Of a DNA stretch of 20,864 nt, positions 14,601 to 20,864 are shown in pieces; position 1 is the stretch's first letter; each line of letters opens with the position of its first letter. Position numbers and translations under genes: made by a program. The notes beneath the pieces are model-generated. The model did not search any database, was not told the DNA's origin, and worked only from the letters and a program-made list of their open reading frames with translations. Origin of the DNA: a virus; the IMG/VR virus record IMGVR_UViG_3300047510_000706, positions 1-20,864 of that record; one strand, written 5' to 3'.

Positions 14601-17600
14601 CTACCCAGTTTGCACCGTTATCAACCGAATATGCAGCGGCTGTTCCGCCGCTGGCTACTGCTATAAAATATGCAGATGATCCAATAAGACCACCTGTAAC
14701 ATCTTCCCAAGTTGTTGAGCTTGGTAGAGTTGCTGCGACCCAGTTTGCTCCGCCGTCTGTACTATACGCAGCGGCTGTTGATCCAGATCTAACAGCAACA
14801 AACACACCATTATAAAATGTTACTGAAATCCAAGTTCCTGAACTAGGTAAGGTTGCCGCTGACCACGATGATCCAGCGTTGACGCTATATGCAGCGGCTG
14901 TTCCGCCACTAGCTACTGCTACAAAAGTTGGGGTAGTTCCAATTACACCAGCAGCAATACTAGTCCATGTTGCAGCACTCGGTAAATTTCCACCTGCACT
15001 CCATGTTTGACCGTCTAAAGAAAATGCAGTAGGTTGAGCACCTGACCTAACAGCAATAAATGTGCCACCGGCAAATGCTACCCCAGTCCATGATCCAGAA
15101 GCAGGTAGTGTTCTTGCTGTTGATGCAAATGCTGGAGCAGGAGTTGATGTGACGCTTGTTAAGATAGTTGTTCCTGGAAGGAGTCCATGATTAGAAGTAA
15201 AATCAACTTGGATGGTAGCAATAGCTCCAACATTCAATACCGTTCCATCAGATAGTTCGCCAGTCAATGCTTCACTGATAGTCAATGCAGGATAGATTGA
15301 AATCTCATCTCCTGCATATGCAGTTCCTGAAATTGTTGCGGTAGTAATTCCGCCTGTTAAATTTACTCCGGTTACCGTAACTACAGCATTATTTGCAGGT
15401 GTAGCACCATCTAAGTTTGAACCGTTGATTAAAATTCTATTTCCAATAGCATACCCAGTTCCTGAACCAGTAGCCGGTGTAGTAAATACCGGAGTGACTA
15501 CGGTATAAGTTCCAGTTACTCTGGTTATGTTAAATGTTGCACTACTTCCAGTAACTGGTTGATTGGTTGCAGTTAACCCTGTATAGGTAGCATCGCCGGT
15601 TGCTCCTATAGGCTCTCCAACTATTTCATAGTCAACTATAGCATCTGTTCCAAACTGAACACCGTTAACTAAAATAACAATGTCGTTTGCTGTAGTTGCG
15701 CCGTCAAACGATGTACCATACCATGTTATGGTGTCTCCAGGTTGATACCCAGTACCGCCATTACTTAGGTTAATAGTATATGCGCCAGTACCGCCTTCTC
15801 TAATAACATCTACCAATGCTCCGGCACCGCCGCTGCTGGTAGTTGCGCTAGATGCAACGCTGGTATAGTTTCCTCCGCCGTCAATACTTGCACCGGAAGC
15901 TGAGAATCCTACAATCGCTCCGCCGGAGTCAACTTCAGTAACTGCAATTAAAACGTCATTAGCTGGACTTGCTCCTCCTAAATCAGTTCCTGCAATTAAC
16001 AGCCTATCGCCTACAACATAATTAATACCGTTTGAGGAACTATCTTGAGAATCTGTTACAACATATAAGCCACCAGATCGTGTGACGTCAAATGTTGCAG
16101 ATGTTCCAATTCCATCAATGTTAGCACCGCTAACGCCTGTATTAATTGAATTTGCACCTGTATATGTTTGTCCAATCTCTCCAGACAAATAAACGGTATT
16201 ACCCTCTAATGAATTTATAAAGACTGCATTGTTTAGTCCGTCATCGATGGCCATTCCCTGTTGAACGCCAGTAAGATCTACTAGAGTAATATTTGTATCA
16301 GACGTATCTGTAATATCGTCTAATACATTGGCCACAATAGTTCCTGTTCCTACTACTCCGCTGACCGATGTACCTGCAGGAATTAACGGTGAACCTTGGA
16401 TTGGAGAGCCGCCAGTTGGTGCTGTGCCGTCAAAGGCTAAAGAAAAAGACCCGATTGGGGTGTCAAATTTTGATGTTATGTTTAGATTAGATCCATTACT
16501 AGCTACAGAGAAAGTTGGTGCTCCGATTGACGAACCTGTATAAAATCCTGCTTGACGAATTTGAACGAATGTAGTATATAAACTATCTCCGTTGAAAACT
16601 CCAACTTTAGACGACGAGTAATATGTAAAACTAATTGAGCTTGGTACACTGAAAACTAAGAAAGATCCCTCTGCTCTCGAAAATCCAGAAATTGCAGGAC
16701 TTAATCCTTTAACCGTAATCGGTTGTCCGGGGACGAACCCGTGAGATCCAGAAGTAGTTACGGTGATCAATGAGCTACCAAACCCTCCCGTATTGGTCGA
16801 TGCATCTGTTATAATAGCAGTGACTGATAGATCAGTTCCTGGAACTTCATATAAGGATGGATAACTCCTAATCAATCCCAACGCTTGCCACTTAGTTGGC
16901 TGCAATCCGTACTCAAAGTCAGCGTCAAGCATGGCCTGCGGAGCAGCAACACGCATACGTTCAATGGCATCTGTGCCAAAGTCCCAAGGACGAATAGTCT
17001 GATAGGCTTCTTCAACAAATATTTGTAAATCAGTAGTTGATGTTAGCAAACTAGTATCTTCAGACAGCTTAATAGTTGTTATGGTGTCAGTAGCTTGCCA
17101 CCATGCAGGGAAATCTAAATCACTGAGTAATTCACCATCTCCACTAGATCTGCCTTGTTTATACTCCATACTAACAGAATTAGTTGGGTCTGCAAAGTTA
17201 TAAAGAATTTGACCCGTATTAGTATTTGTTATCAATAATAATTCGCTTGGTTCTATTTTTCCTAAAACTTTAATTGCACTTATTCCGGAAATTTTTGTAG
17301 GAATTGCTCCCGGACCGTTTTCTATAACGCCGCTTAACAAATTCCATAGGGTAGTATTTCTACTGCTAGCACCAGCTTCAGCATTTTGACCAACGTATTT
17401 GGTTTGTACCACAGATGTTTGATTATATGATGGCGATACCGTTGTATTAGTAAAAATAAAGTTGTTGATAATGTCTCTTAGATATTGCTGACCAGTTACT
17501 TCTGGACTAACATCACCACGGATCATTGGTTCTCCGTCGATGTGGAAGTAATCAGCAACTTGTCTAATTTTTACATTGCCGCCGTATCTAAGATCGTGTA

Positions 17601-17829
17601 TTATTGCATCAATAAAAAATCCAACGTCTCTAGTGCATTTTTGACTAGCATACGTGTACCCTACATAAGGACTGATTTCATTTGTTATGTTGTGATTAAT
17701 AAAAGCCACAACTTGAGCTTGTAAGAACGATTTGTTTGCCGTTAATAGTGCAACCGCATTAGGTAACAGATTGTCATCTTTTCCAATGCCTGGTTCAAAT
17801 ACGTATTTTCTAATTTGTTTTTTTGCCAT
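11644..17829 (-). CDS. Giant virion structural protein (cyanophage-type tail/baseplate appendage) with beta-propeller
   Basis: This encodes 2061 residues. The N-terminus (59-95) carries a segment I recognise from very large cyanophage virion proteins: YASQKCTRDVGFFIDAIIHD followed by RYGGN. Next come beta-rich Gly/Ser/Thr modules, including an HGF.PG...I.VKG module near residues 355-420 and a threefold GY..GD...G..L.GA..AN repeat near 570-840. A seven-blade Asp-box propeller lies at about 902-1198. Then come the family segments VRPDAFFVHRPFDGG, QAIRQSKKYVRYQSGKGIMY (about 1240-1300), RIGAFDEQNGLFYQYDGQ, LHKIRNSNVNTEAYMRTANL and a C-terminal block ending in VILRWGEAQA. The Shine-Dalgarno is AGGAT, five bases before ATG, nine bases after the upstream gene. 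Its exact place in the virion (fibre, whisker or baseplate decoration) cannot be read from sequence. Confidence 0.85.
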   Translation of the reverse strand: MAKKQIRKYVFEPGIGKDDNLLPNAVALLTANKSFLQAQVVAFINHNITNEISPYVGYTYASQKCTRDVGFFIDAIIHDLRYGGNVKIRQVADYFHIDGEPMIRGDVSPEVTGQQYLRDIINNFIFTNTTVSPSYNQTSVVQTKYVGQNAEAGASSRNTTLWNLLSGVIENGPGAIPTKISGISAIKVLGKIEPSELLLITNTNTGQILYNFADPTNSVSMEYKQGRSSGDGELLSDLDFPAWWQATDTITTIKLSEDTSLLTSTTDLQIFVEEAYQTIRPWDFGTDAIERMRVAAPQAMLDADFEYGLQPTKWQALGLIRSYPSLYEVPGTDLSVTAIITDASTNTGGFGSSLITVTTSGSHGFVPGQPITVKGLSPAISGFSRAEGSFLVFSVPSSISFTYYSSSKVGVFNGDSLYTTFVQIRQAGFYTGSSIGAPTFSVASNGSNLNITSKFDTPIGSFSLAFDGTAPTGGSPIQGSPLIPAGTSVSGVVGTGTIVANVLDDITDTSDTNITLVDLTGVQQGMAIDDGLNNAVFINSLEGNTVYLSGEIGQTYTGANSINTGVSGANIDGIGTSATFDVTRSGGLYVVTDSQDSSSNGINYVVGDRLLIAGTDLGGASPANDVLIAVTEVDSGGAIVGFSASGASIDGGGNYTSVASSATTSSGGAGALVDVIREGGTGAYTINLSNGGTGYQPGDTITWYGTSFDGATTANDIVILVNGVQFGTDAIVDYEIVGEPIGATGDATYTGLTATNQPVTGSSATFNITRVTGTYTVVTPVFTTPATGSGTGYAIGNRILINGSNLDGATPANNAVVTVTGVNLTGGITTATISGTAYAGDEISIYPALTISEALTGELSDGTVLNVGAIATIQVDFTSNHGLLPGTTILTSVTSTPAPAFASTARTLPASGSWTGVAFAGGTFIAVRSGAQPTAFSLDGQTWSAGGNLPSAATWTSIAAGVIGTTPTFVAVASGGTAAAYSVNAGSSWSAATLPSSGTWISVTFYNGVFVAVRSGSTAAAYSTDGGANWVAATLPSSTTWEDVTGGLIGSSAYFIAVASGGTAAAYSVDNGANWVATGALPSSATWRSVVYGNNRFLAVARAGTAAAISTNGVTWTAVVLPTSANWNNVSFGDDSFLVIADGGTQALTSFTGETGSWLDRTLPASSTWEESAYGNYSGLGIFAVVGSTNQALSVNLTSANHALASGPFVITQVTSPTAFRYPARTTGLIDSTTAITGSVYVRPDAFFVHRPFDGGVQLGTGGPAHGSQAIRQSKKYVRYQSGKGIMYTTGGLFAPSYNLSSATALDTVVNSLITFTTDDTDHGLQPGAEIEVIGMNSFEYNGDYIVESIIDSRRFRVRSAVVLSTTSASLGPDCKVVLKRWHGSTVRIGAFDEQNGLFYQYDGQKMAVVKRSSTNQLTGTVSATTESNVLLGSGSRFQDQLKVGDKIVLRGMSHTVTSIASQTSLTMAPDWRGANSITGAKICLTQDMIIPQEDWNLDPLDGNGTSGYNLLPWRMQMLGMQYSWYAAGFIEFMLRGPDGRFVFLHKIRNSNVNTEAYMRTANLPVRYEVENISARGKLKTAITALSTTLTLTDAYYFPTSGIIYIDNEMIAYSGKSGNTLLGLSRAASMTNFSAGQNRTFTAGAAAPHDINSGVVLLSVTTTPTISHWGSALLTDGLFDEDRGYLFNYAATGLSASTTKQTAFMIRLAPSVSNALVGDLGERDLLNRAQLLLSEIGVTADTGTGAIVIEGVLNPRNYPTNPANIIWNGLSSSGAGGQPSFAQIALGGSINWGGTPLTTSTAIINGAVQANFTATGVATGGTTYASAFRNDRNTFIIATSTFDTSGIQIGDLLIQATYLVGNRTITNITRNGITIGGTPYTIITMNANASATSPNNTGITVTIQIPQTAASYANTNYLFFTNASWNSSGAAQGTRVAAAFTSFPAGTSVSSVQSRTLGFTTVRRVTFTQNSNTTLNAAGTVTFEFGDPQYALPGEQVFAFVSNPGDRATLDLTALKELTTTAIGGRGTFPNGPDVLAINILKVSGTAVPTSVILRWGEAQA
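14235..15125 (-). repeat. Seven-unit Asp-box (BNR-like) beta-propeller repeat inside the giant virion protein
   Basis: Seven consecutive units of about 38-46 residues share LP.S..W..V......F.AV...GT.AA.S.D.G..W. Asp-box-type turns (S-x-D-x-G-x-x-W) read SLDGQTW, SVNAGSSW, STDGGANW, SVDNGANW, STNGVTW and SFTGETGSW at intervals of roughly 125-130 bases. Units 2 and 4 share a longer first strand (GVIGTTP, GLIGSSA), which points to duplication of a two-blade block. At DNA level GCAGCGGCTGTTCC-like stretches recur on the plus strand. Confidence 0.83.
15325..16110 (-). repeat. Three copies of a Gly/Asn-rich beta module inside the giant virion protein
   Basis: Three diverged copies of about 65-70 residues follow the pattern A.F.V.R..G.Y.V...(G)..GY..GD.I...G..L.GA.PAND..I.V..V...G.I. 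Key stretches read GDRLLIAGTDLGGASPAND, GDTITWYGTSFDGATTAND and GNRILINGSNLDGATPANN, at roughly 15895-16095, 15620-15825 and 15325-15540. This is protein-level repetition, with weak DNA identity. Confidence 0.75.
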
Positions 17830-17838
17830 TTTTTATCC

Positions 17839-18435
17839 TTATGCTCCAAAAGCGATTGCAAATGCTGATATTCTCGAATCAACATAATCTTTTCTTGTAG
17901 CGTGATTGATTTCTGTAGGTAGTGAAGAAATTTCTAAATTTCCAGTTACACTAACATCGCCGCCAACATTAACATCAAGTGTAACGTTGACATATCCTTG
18001 AACAGATAGTTCTCCTGTGCTGTCTCCAGGTCCAACATTTAAAGATTTAAAGTTTCCGTCGGCAGGATCTATTAAACCAATATCCATATTATTAATTTGG
18101 CCTGTGCCGGCAACTGAAGTTATTTCGATGTGACCGTTGACAACGTTGATGTAAGGAGTTGACCCTTGACCAATTGTAAAGTCTCCGTCAACTTCTAAGA
18201 ATTCTAAGGTACCTAATCTAGTTAGACCGCTACCTTTGATAATAGGATCTAAGCTAATGATCGAATCACTAGCGTCAATAATAGGTATACCGTTAACTTC
18301 AAAACTTCCGGTAGTATTAATAACTCCAGAAACATTAAGGGATCCTTCCAGAGTTAGGTCACCGGATTCGTCAACAAGGAATCCAGGGCTACGGAAGCCG
18401 CTTTTCGACTCAAAAGGAATATATTTTACAGACAT
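17839..18435 (-). CDS. Small tail-fibre-like structural protein with parallel beta repeats
   Basis: This encodes 198 residues. The sequence is built from short strand repeats typical of trimeric beta-helical fibres: LTLEGSLNVSGVINTTGSF, ISLDPIIKGSGL, LEFLEVDGDFTIGQG, LSVQGYVNVTLDVNVGGDV and SVTGNLEISS. Near the end the motif HATRKDYVDSRI (about 178-189) is the element that in many phage fibres (ANK/ATRK-x-YVD) precedes a helical or folding end. The gene ends nine bases before the giant protein's ATG, and the two probably form a complex or share a transcript. A Shine-Dalgarno (GGAG) lies about 8 bases before ATG, and a late box 50 bases upstream. The family is not firmly named; fibre-like architecture is seen, partnership is inferred. 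Confidence 0.75.
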   Translation of the reverse strand: MSVKYIPFESKSGFRSPGFLVDESGDLTLEGSLNVSGVINTTGSFEVNGIPIIDASDSIISLDPIIKGSGLTRLGTLEFLEVDGDFTIGQGSTPYINVVNGHIEITSVAGTGQINNMDIGLIDPADGNFKSLNVGPGDSTGELSVQGYVNVTLDVNVGGDVSVTGNLEISSLPTEINHATRKDYVDSRISAFAIAFGA

Positions 18436-18485
18436 TTAGATCTCCGCTCTTTTAATCCAACTTCAACTACCACAAAGACTATGTG

Positions 18486-18493
18486 TATTTATG
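18486..18493 (-). promoter_or_regulatory. T4-type late promoter box for the fibre-like gene and giant protein (CATAAATA)
   Basis: CATAAATA on the minus strand, 50 bases before the ATG at 18435. As at gp18, this leaves a true leader with a Shine-Dalgarno, in contrast to the 5-7 base spacers elsewhere. The box lies 12 bases after the stop of the 145-residue gene. Confidence 0.66.
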
Positions 18494-18505
18494 CTGGTTA
18501 AAAGT

Positions 18506-18943
18506 TTAGTATGGCGTGAGATCATTGATCGTATGATAATAAGTTGCGCTGAATATTAACTTTGAACCAACTAGCAATGATGAGTTATCGTATGTGCTGT
18601 CGTTGGGGCTACTAGCAGGGTTTGCTAATAATTGTAGTTTTGATGCAGTTACCACTGCTGTTAAATCTATTAAATTTTCGTTTAAATTTGTTCTACCATA
18701 AGTAGTTACGTTTGCTTGTTCTGGTCCTGCAACCACTAAACATTTGACCATTTCTTTTCTAGTGTTCCCTACATCAACTACAATGGTATATTCTGCGGCC
18801 ATAAAATCGCCTACATACCATTCGTCAACAACGGTATTAGTTGTAACGCTTTGCCAAGGCCCTTTATAAGCTAGATTTACTCCGTTTTGTACACGGAGAG
18901 TATTTTTTATACCTTGAAAGAAAAATTTAGCGAAATTTAACAT
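18506..18943 (-). CDS. Small beta-rich virion protein of cyanophage type
   Basis: This encodes 145 residues from the ATG at 18943. After a hydrophobic/aromatic start (MLNFAKFFFQGIKN) come strands EWYVGDFMAAEYTIVVDVG (about 40-58), MVKCLVVAGPEQANVTTYGR (about 65-84), NLIDLTAVVTASKLQLLANP and GSKLIFSATYYHTIN. I recall the AEYTI.V...K.....LVVAGP..A....YGR signature from modules within large virion proteins of cyanophages, so this is likely a stand-alone copy of that beta-sandwich module. An eight-codon upstream extension begins with TTG and runs through the promoter and terminator, so I reject it. A late box lies 7 bases before ATG with no Shine-Dalgarno. The exact role is unknown; structural by kinship and context. 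Confidence 0.72.
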   Translation of the reverse strand: MLNFAKFFFQGIKNTLRVQNGVNLAYKGPWQSVTTNTVVDEWYVGDFMAAEYTIVVDVGNTRKEMVKCLVVAGPEQANVTTYGRTNLNENLIDLTAVVTASKLQLLANPASSPNDSTYDNSSLLVGSKLIFSATYYHTINDLTPY

Positions 18944-18950
18944 AGTAATA

Positions 18951-18958
18951 TATTTATC
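18951..18958 (-). promoter_or_regulatory. T4-type late promoter box for the 145-residue virion protein (GATAAATA)
   Basis: GATAAATA on the minus strand, then TATTACT, then ATG at 18943. The 7-base spacer lacks a Shine-Dalgarno. The box lies directly behind the carbamoyltransferase terminator, repeating the arrangement at 1732-1770. Confidence 0.76.
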
Positions 18959-18961
18959 ATA

Positions 18962-18989
18962 AAACAAAAAAGCCCCCTTGGGGGCTTTT
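18962..18989 (-). terminator. Intrinsic terminator after the carbamoyltransferase gene
   Basis: On the minus strand AAAAGCCCCC, AA, GGGGGCTTTT forms a GC-rich stem of up to ten base pairs, followed by further T (six T in all, then G and TTTT). It begins directly after the TAA of the carbamoyltransferase gene. Confidence 0.93.
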
Positions 18990-18990
18990 G

Positions 18991-20835
18991 TTATACCGAT
19001 TTGTTTGGAATATGTACCAGTTTTCCGTACTCGGGTAAAAATAGATATTCAATATCTGAATTCCGTAGAGTCCAAATTGCATCATCTAATGTTTCAACCA
19101 AGGGTTCTCCACCTAAATTAAAGCTGGTATTAAACAAAATAGGAATACCAGTTTCTTCTTTAAATGCCTTGATCAAATTATAATAATGCTGATTTTGTTC
19201 TTGTGTAACCGTTTGGATTCTACAAGTTCCATCAACGTGTATAATGCTTGGAATTTTTTCTGCTACGCCGGGTTGGCAGTTTACAGCATACATCATAAAT
19301 GGACTATCCTTCATGCCTCTGAGATCGAACCATTCGTGAACATCGTCTTGTAAAATAGTTCCGGCAAATGGGCGGAAATATTCACGACGCTTAACCATGT
19401 TTACATAATCCTTTCCATCTTCAAAGGTAGGATCAAATAATACCGAACGATTGCCTAATGCTCTAGGTCCGTTTTCACTGCGTCCTTGAAAAATTGTAAC
19501 AATATTCTTTTCACGCAAGAGCTTAACAACATCTTTGTATGTAGCATCAGTAAGCGTTTCTCCACTGCTTACTTTGCTAGAAATTTCATCATTGGTATAT
19601 GAATGAGGCAATCCAAGATACAAAGTATTGTGACTACGTACCGTCATATCATCTTGCATGCCGTGCCAGAACATCATAGCAGCACCCATGGCAGTTCCTG
19701 CATCGTTACTAATTGGTTCTACATATATCTCAATTCCATCGTCTTTCAACTGCTCAAGATACCAATAGTTTGCAACACAATTTAATCCGTATCCGCCACT
19801 AATAACTACACGCTTTTTACCGCTCATCTTAGCAGCCTTGCGTATTAATCTTAGAACTTGTTCTTGTGTTTGTGTTTGTACAGCATAGGCCATATCGCGA
19901 CGATTGTCCATATATGTAACATCGTCGTGTGGGTTTTCTGGTTGCTGTTCAATGTAGTCAAACAAATTCATGTTTACGGTACTGCTCATCGGATAACGTG
20001 GAACAAATAAATTTCGATTAGTCAACGGAATTTTAGATGTCTCATCAAAAAATGCAGGCACAGCAGGATTTTCTTTTCCATAAGGAAATAATCCCATAGT
20101 TTTTCCTGCTTCGATTGCAGAAAATCCGCAGTACTCAGTAACTGCTTCATAACACTTTACAATGCCTGCATGATCACTGATCCACGCTTCGTGAGTTTCA
20201 CCGTCTTCGCCTAGTGGGCTAGAATCAAACTCCGGAATATAAACTCCTGGAATAGGATCTCTTGCTCCGTAATGTTTGTATAATGTCTTGAAGTTTGCAG
20301 GGTATTCGCAATTAACAATGGACTCTACTTCCCACAACCATGTAGGAGGTTGATTTTGTCCGTTCATACTCATTGGATAGAACGTACCTGCACCATCAAC
20401 AATCAACGCAACTGCATCAGTCCAACCGCTACGGTAATAGGCACAGGCAGCGTGTAACTTATGATGCATAAAACTTAAATCAATTACCTGTGGATGCTTG
20501 TGTAAGTCAGGAACTTTTCGATCTATCAATCCTAATTTTCTTGCAAGACCGGTGTAAACATCATCACCGGTATAATCAATTTTACCAGCAGTTTCTTGTA
20601 GATTTTGTGTATGTGCTACAACAATATAGTCGAGCTTATCAGTATATTCTAATATCTTAACCATTGAGGCAAACGGGCCGCCATCATATTTTTGACGGCT
20701 TAATCTTTCTTCTTCTATAGAAAATACTACCTCACCGTCTTTTAGTAGGCACACTCCTGCATTGTGCCCTCGGGCAATTCCAGCAATCCATACGGATTTC
20801 TTTTGTTTTTTATCTGCTATTGAAGTAATTGTCAT
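18991..20835 (-). CDS. Carbamoyltransferase, NodU/CmcH family
   Basis: This encodes 614 residues, full family length. Enzymes of this family use carbamoyl phosphate and ATP to make a carbamoyl-adenylate and pass the carbamoyl group to a hydroxyl on a sugar or small molecule. The Kae1-like N-domain is visible: HNAGVCLLKDGEVVFSIEEE (24-43), metal-binding HHKLHA (His124, His125, His128), LIVDGAGTF, SGGYGLNCVAN and NDAGTAMGAAM. The C-domain has the carbamoyl-phosphate-binding GRSENGPRALGNRS, then REYFRPFAGTIL, and FNTSFNLGGEPLVETLDDAI. No essential part appears missing. A Shine-Dalgarno (AGGAAA) lies six bases before ATG; the promoter must be beyond the window. Its acceptor is unknown: a host-surface glycan, virion glycan or metabolite are all possible. 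I recall homologues as frequent accessory genes of cyanophages. Confidence 0.93.
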   Translation of the reverse strand: MTITSIADKKQKKSVWIAGIARGHNAGVCLLKDGEVVFSIEEERLSRQKYDGGPFASMVKILEYTDKLDYIVVAHTQNLQETAGKIDYTGDDVYTGLARKLGLIDRKVPDLHKHPQVIDLSFMHHKLHAACAYYRSGWTDAVALIVDGAGTFYPMSMNGQNQPPTWLWEVESIVNCEYPANFKTLYKHYGARDPIPGVYIPEFDSSPLGEDGETHEAWISDHAGIVKCYEAVTEYCGFSAIEAGKTMGLFPYGKENPAVPAFFDETSKIPLTNRNLFVPRYPMSSTVNMNLFDYIEQQPENPHDDVTYMDNRRDMAYAVQTQTQEQVLRLIRKAAKMSGKKRVVISGGYGLNCVANYWYLEQLKDDGIEIYVEPISNDAGTAMGAAMMFWHGMQDDMTVRSHNTLYLGLPHSYTNDEISSKVSSGETLTDATYKDVVKLLREKNIVTIFQGRSENGPRALGNRSVLFDPTFEDGKDYVNMVKRREYFRPFAGTILQDDVHEWFDLRGMKDSPFMMYAVNCQPGVAEKIPSIIHVDGTCRIQTVTQEQNQHYYNLIKAFKEETGIPILFNTSFNLGGEPLVETLDDAIWTLRNSDIEYLFLPEYGKLVHIPNKSV

Positions 20836-20864
20836 TCTTTTTTTCCTAATACATGGTTTACCAC

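Noticed and set aside
14500-14950. Repeated GCAGCGGCTGTTCC-like stretches suggestive of a CRISPR-like or tandem DNA array
   Set aside because: They fall in frame at the same place of each propeller blade (the TAAAYS segment) and diverge at third positions, so they are protein repeats.
18944-18967. Eight-codon N-terminal extension of the 145-residue virion protein
   Set aside because: It begins with TTG inside the terminator T tract and passes through the GATAAATA box; the ATG at 18943 fits the promoter geometry.

Overview
The window is a stretch of a large T4-like (Straboviridae/Kyanoviridae-type) myovirus genome, best matched by my memory of marine and freshwater cyanophages and related environmental T4-like phages. 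The evidence is a nearly gap-free block of virion genes with recognisable T4 homologues (gp4, gp54/gp48-like, gp19, gp18, gp13, gp14, gp15), a T4 gp1-type nucleotide kinase, T4-type late promoter boxes (TAAATA core), and a NodU/CmcH-type carbamoyltransferase, which is a common accessory gene of cyanophage-like myoviruses. The DNA is AT-rich. No tRNA, CRISPR array or insertion sequence was seen. The host cannot be read from the sequence.

Layout. The minus strand carries most genes, read right to left. 20835-18991 is the carbamoyltransferase, closed by a strong terminator. 18943-18506 and 18435-17839 are two small structural proteins. 17829-11644 is a giant 2061-residue virion protein carrying a seven-blade Asp-box beta-propeller. 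After a plus-strand interruption come gp13 (neck), gp1 (dNMP kinase), gp18 (a sheath of 1153 residues with large insertions) and gp19 (tail tube), then a second terminator. The gp54/gp48-like tube initiator or cap, a 122-residue conserved protein and the head-completion nuclease gp4 (running off the left edge) complete the strand. The plus strand carries two islands: a small zinc/HNH-like gene (5992-6327), and an operon of gp14, gp15, a degenerate Nudix-like protein and a 100-residue helical protein (7794-11675).

How it works together. Almost every product builds or completes the virion: tube (gp19) and sheath (gp18) on the initiator, head completion (gp4), neck and tail terminator (gp13, gp14, gp15), and a giant appendage protein with its small partners. 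gp1 is a nucleotide-metabolism enzyme. It alone has a host-type sigma70 promoter (TTGACT-16-TATAAT) and a perfect Shine-Dalgarno, so it is probably expressed early inside a late region.

The most interesting signals are these. (1) Five of seven late-promoter boxes lie only 5 or 7 bases before the ATG with no Shine-Dalgarno, predicting leaderless or near-leaderless late mRNAs. (2) At two places a terminator, late box and ATG are packed into about 45 bases as a punctuation unit. (3) gp13 and gp14 fire divergently from back-to-back late boxes 5 bp apart. (4) Carbohydrate-binding-like and Trp-rich modules recur in sheath, gp14 and gp15. (5) The beta-propeller appears to be inserted into an older module of the giant protein.
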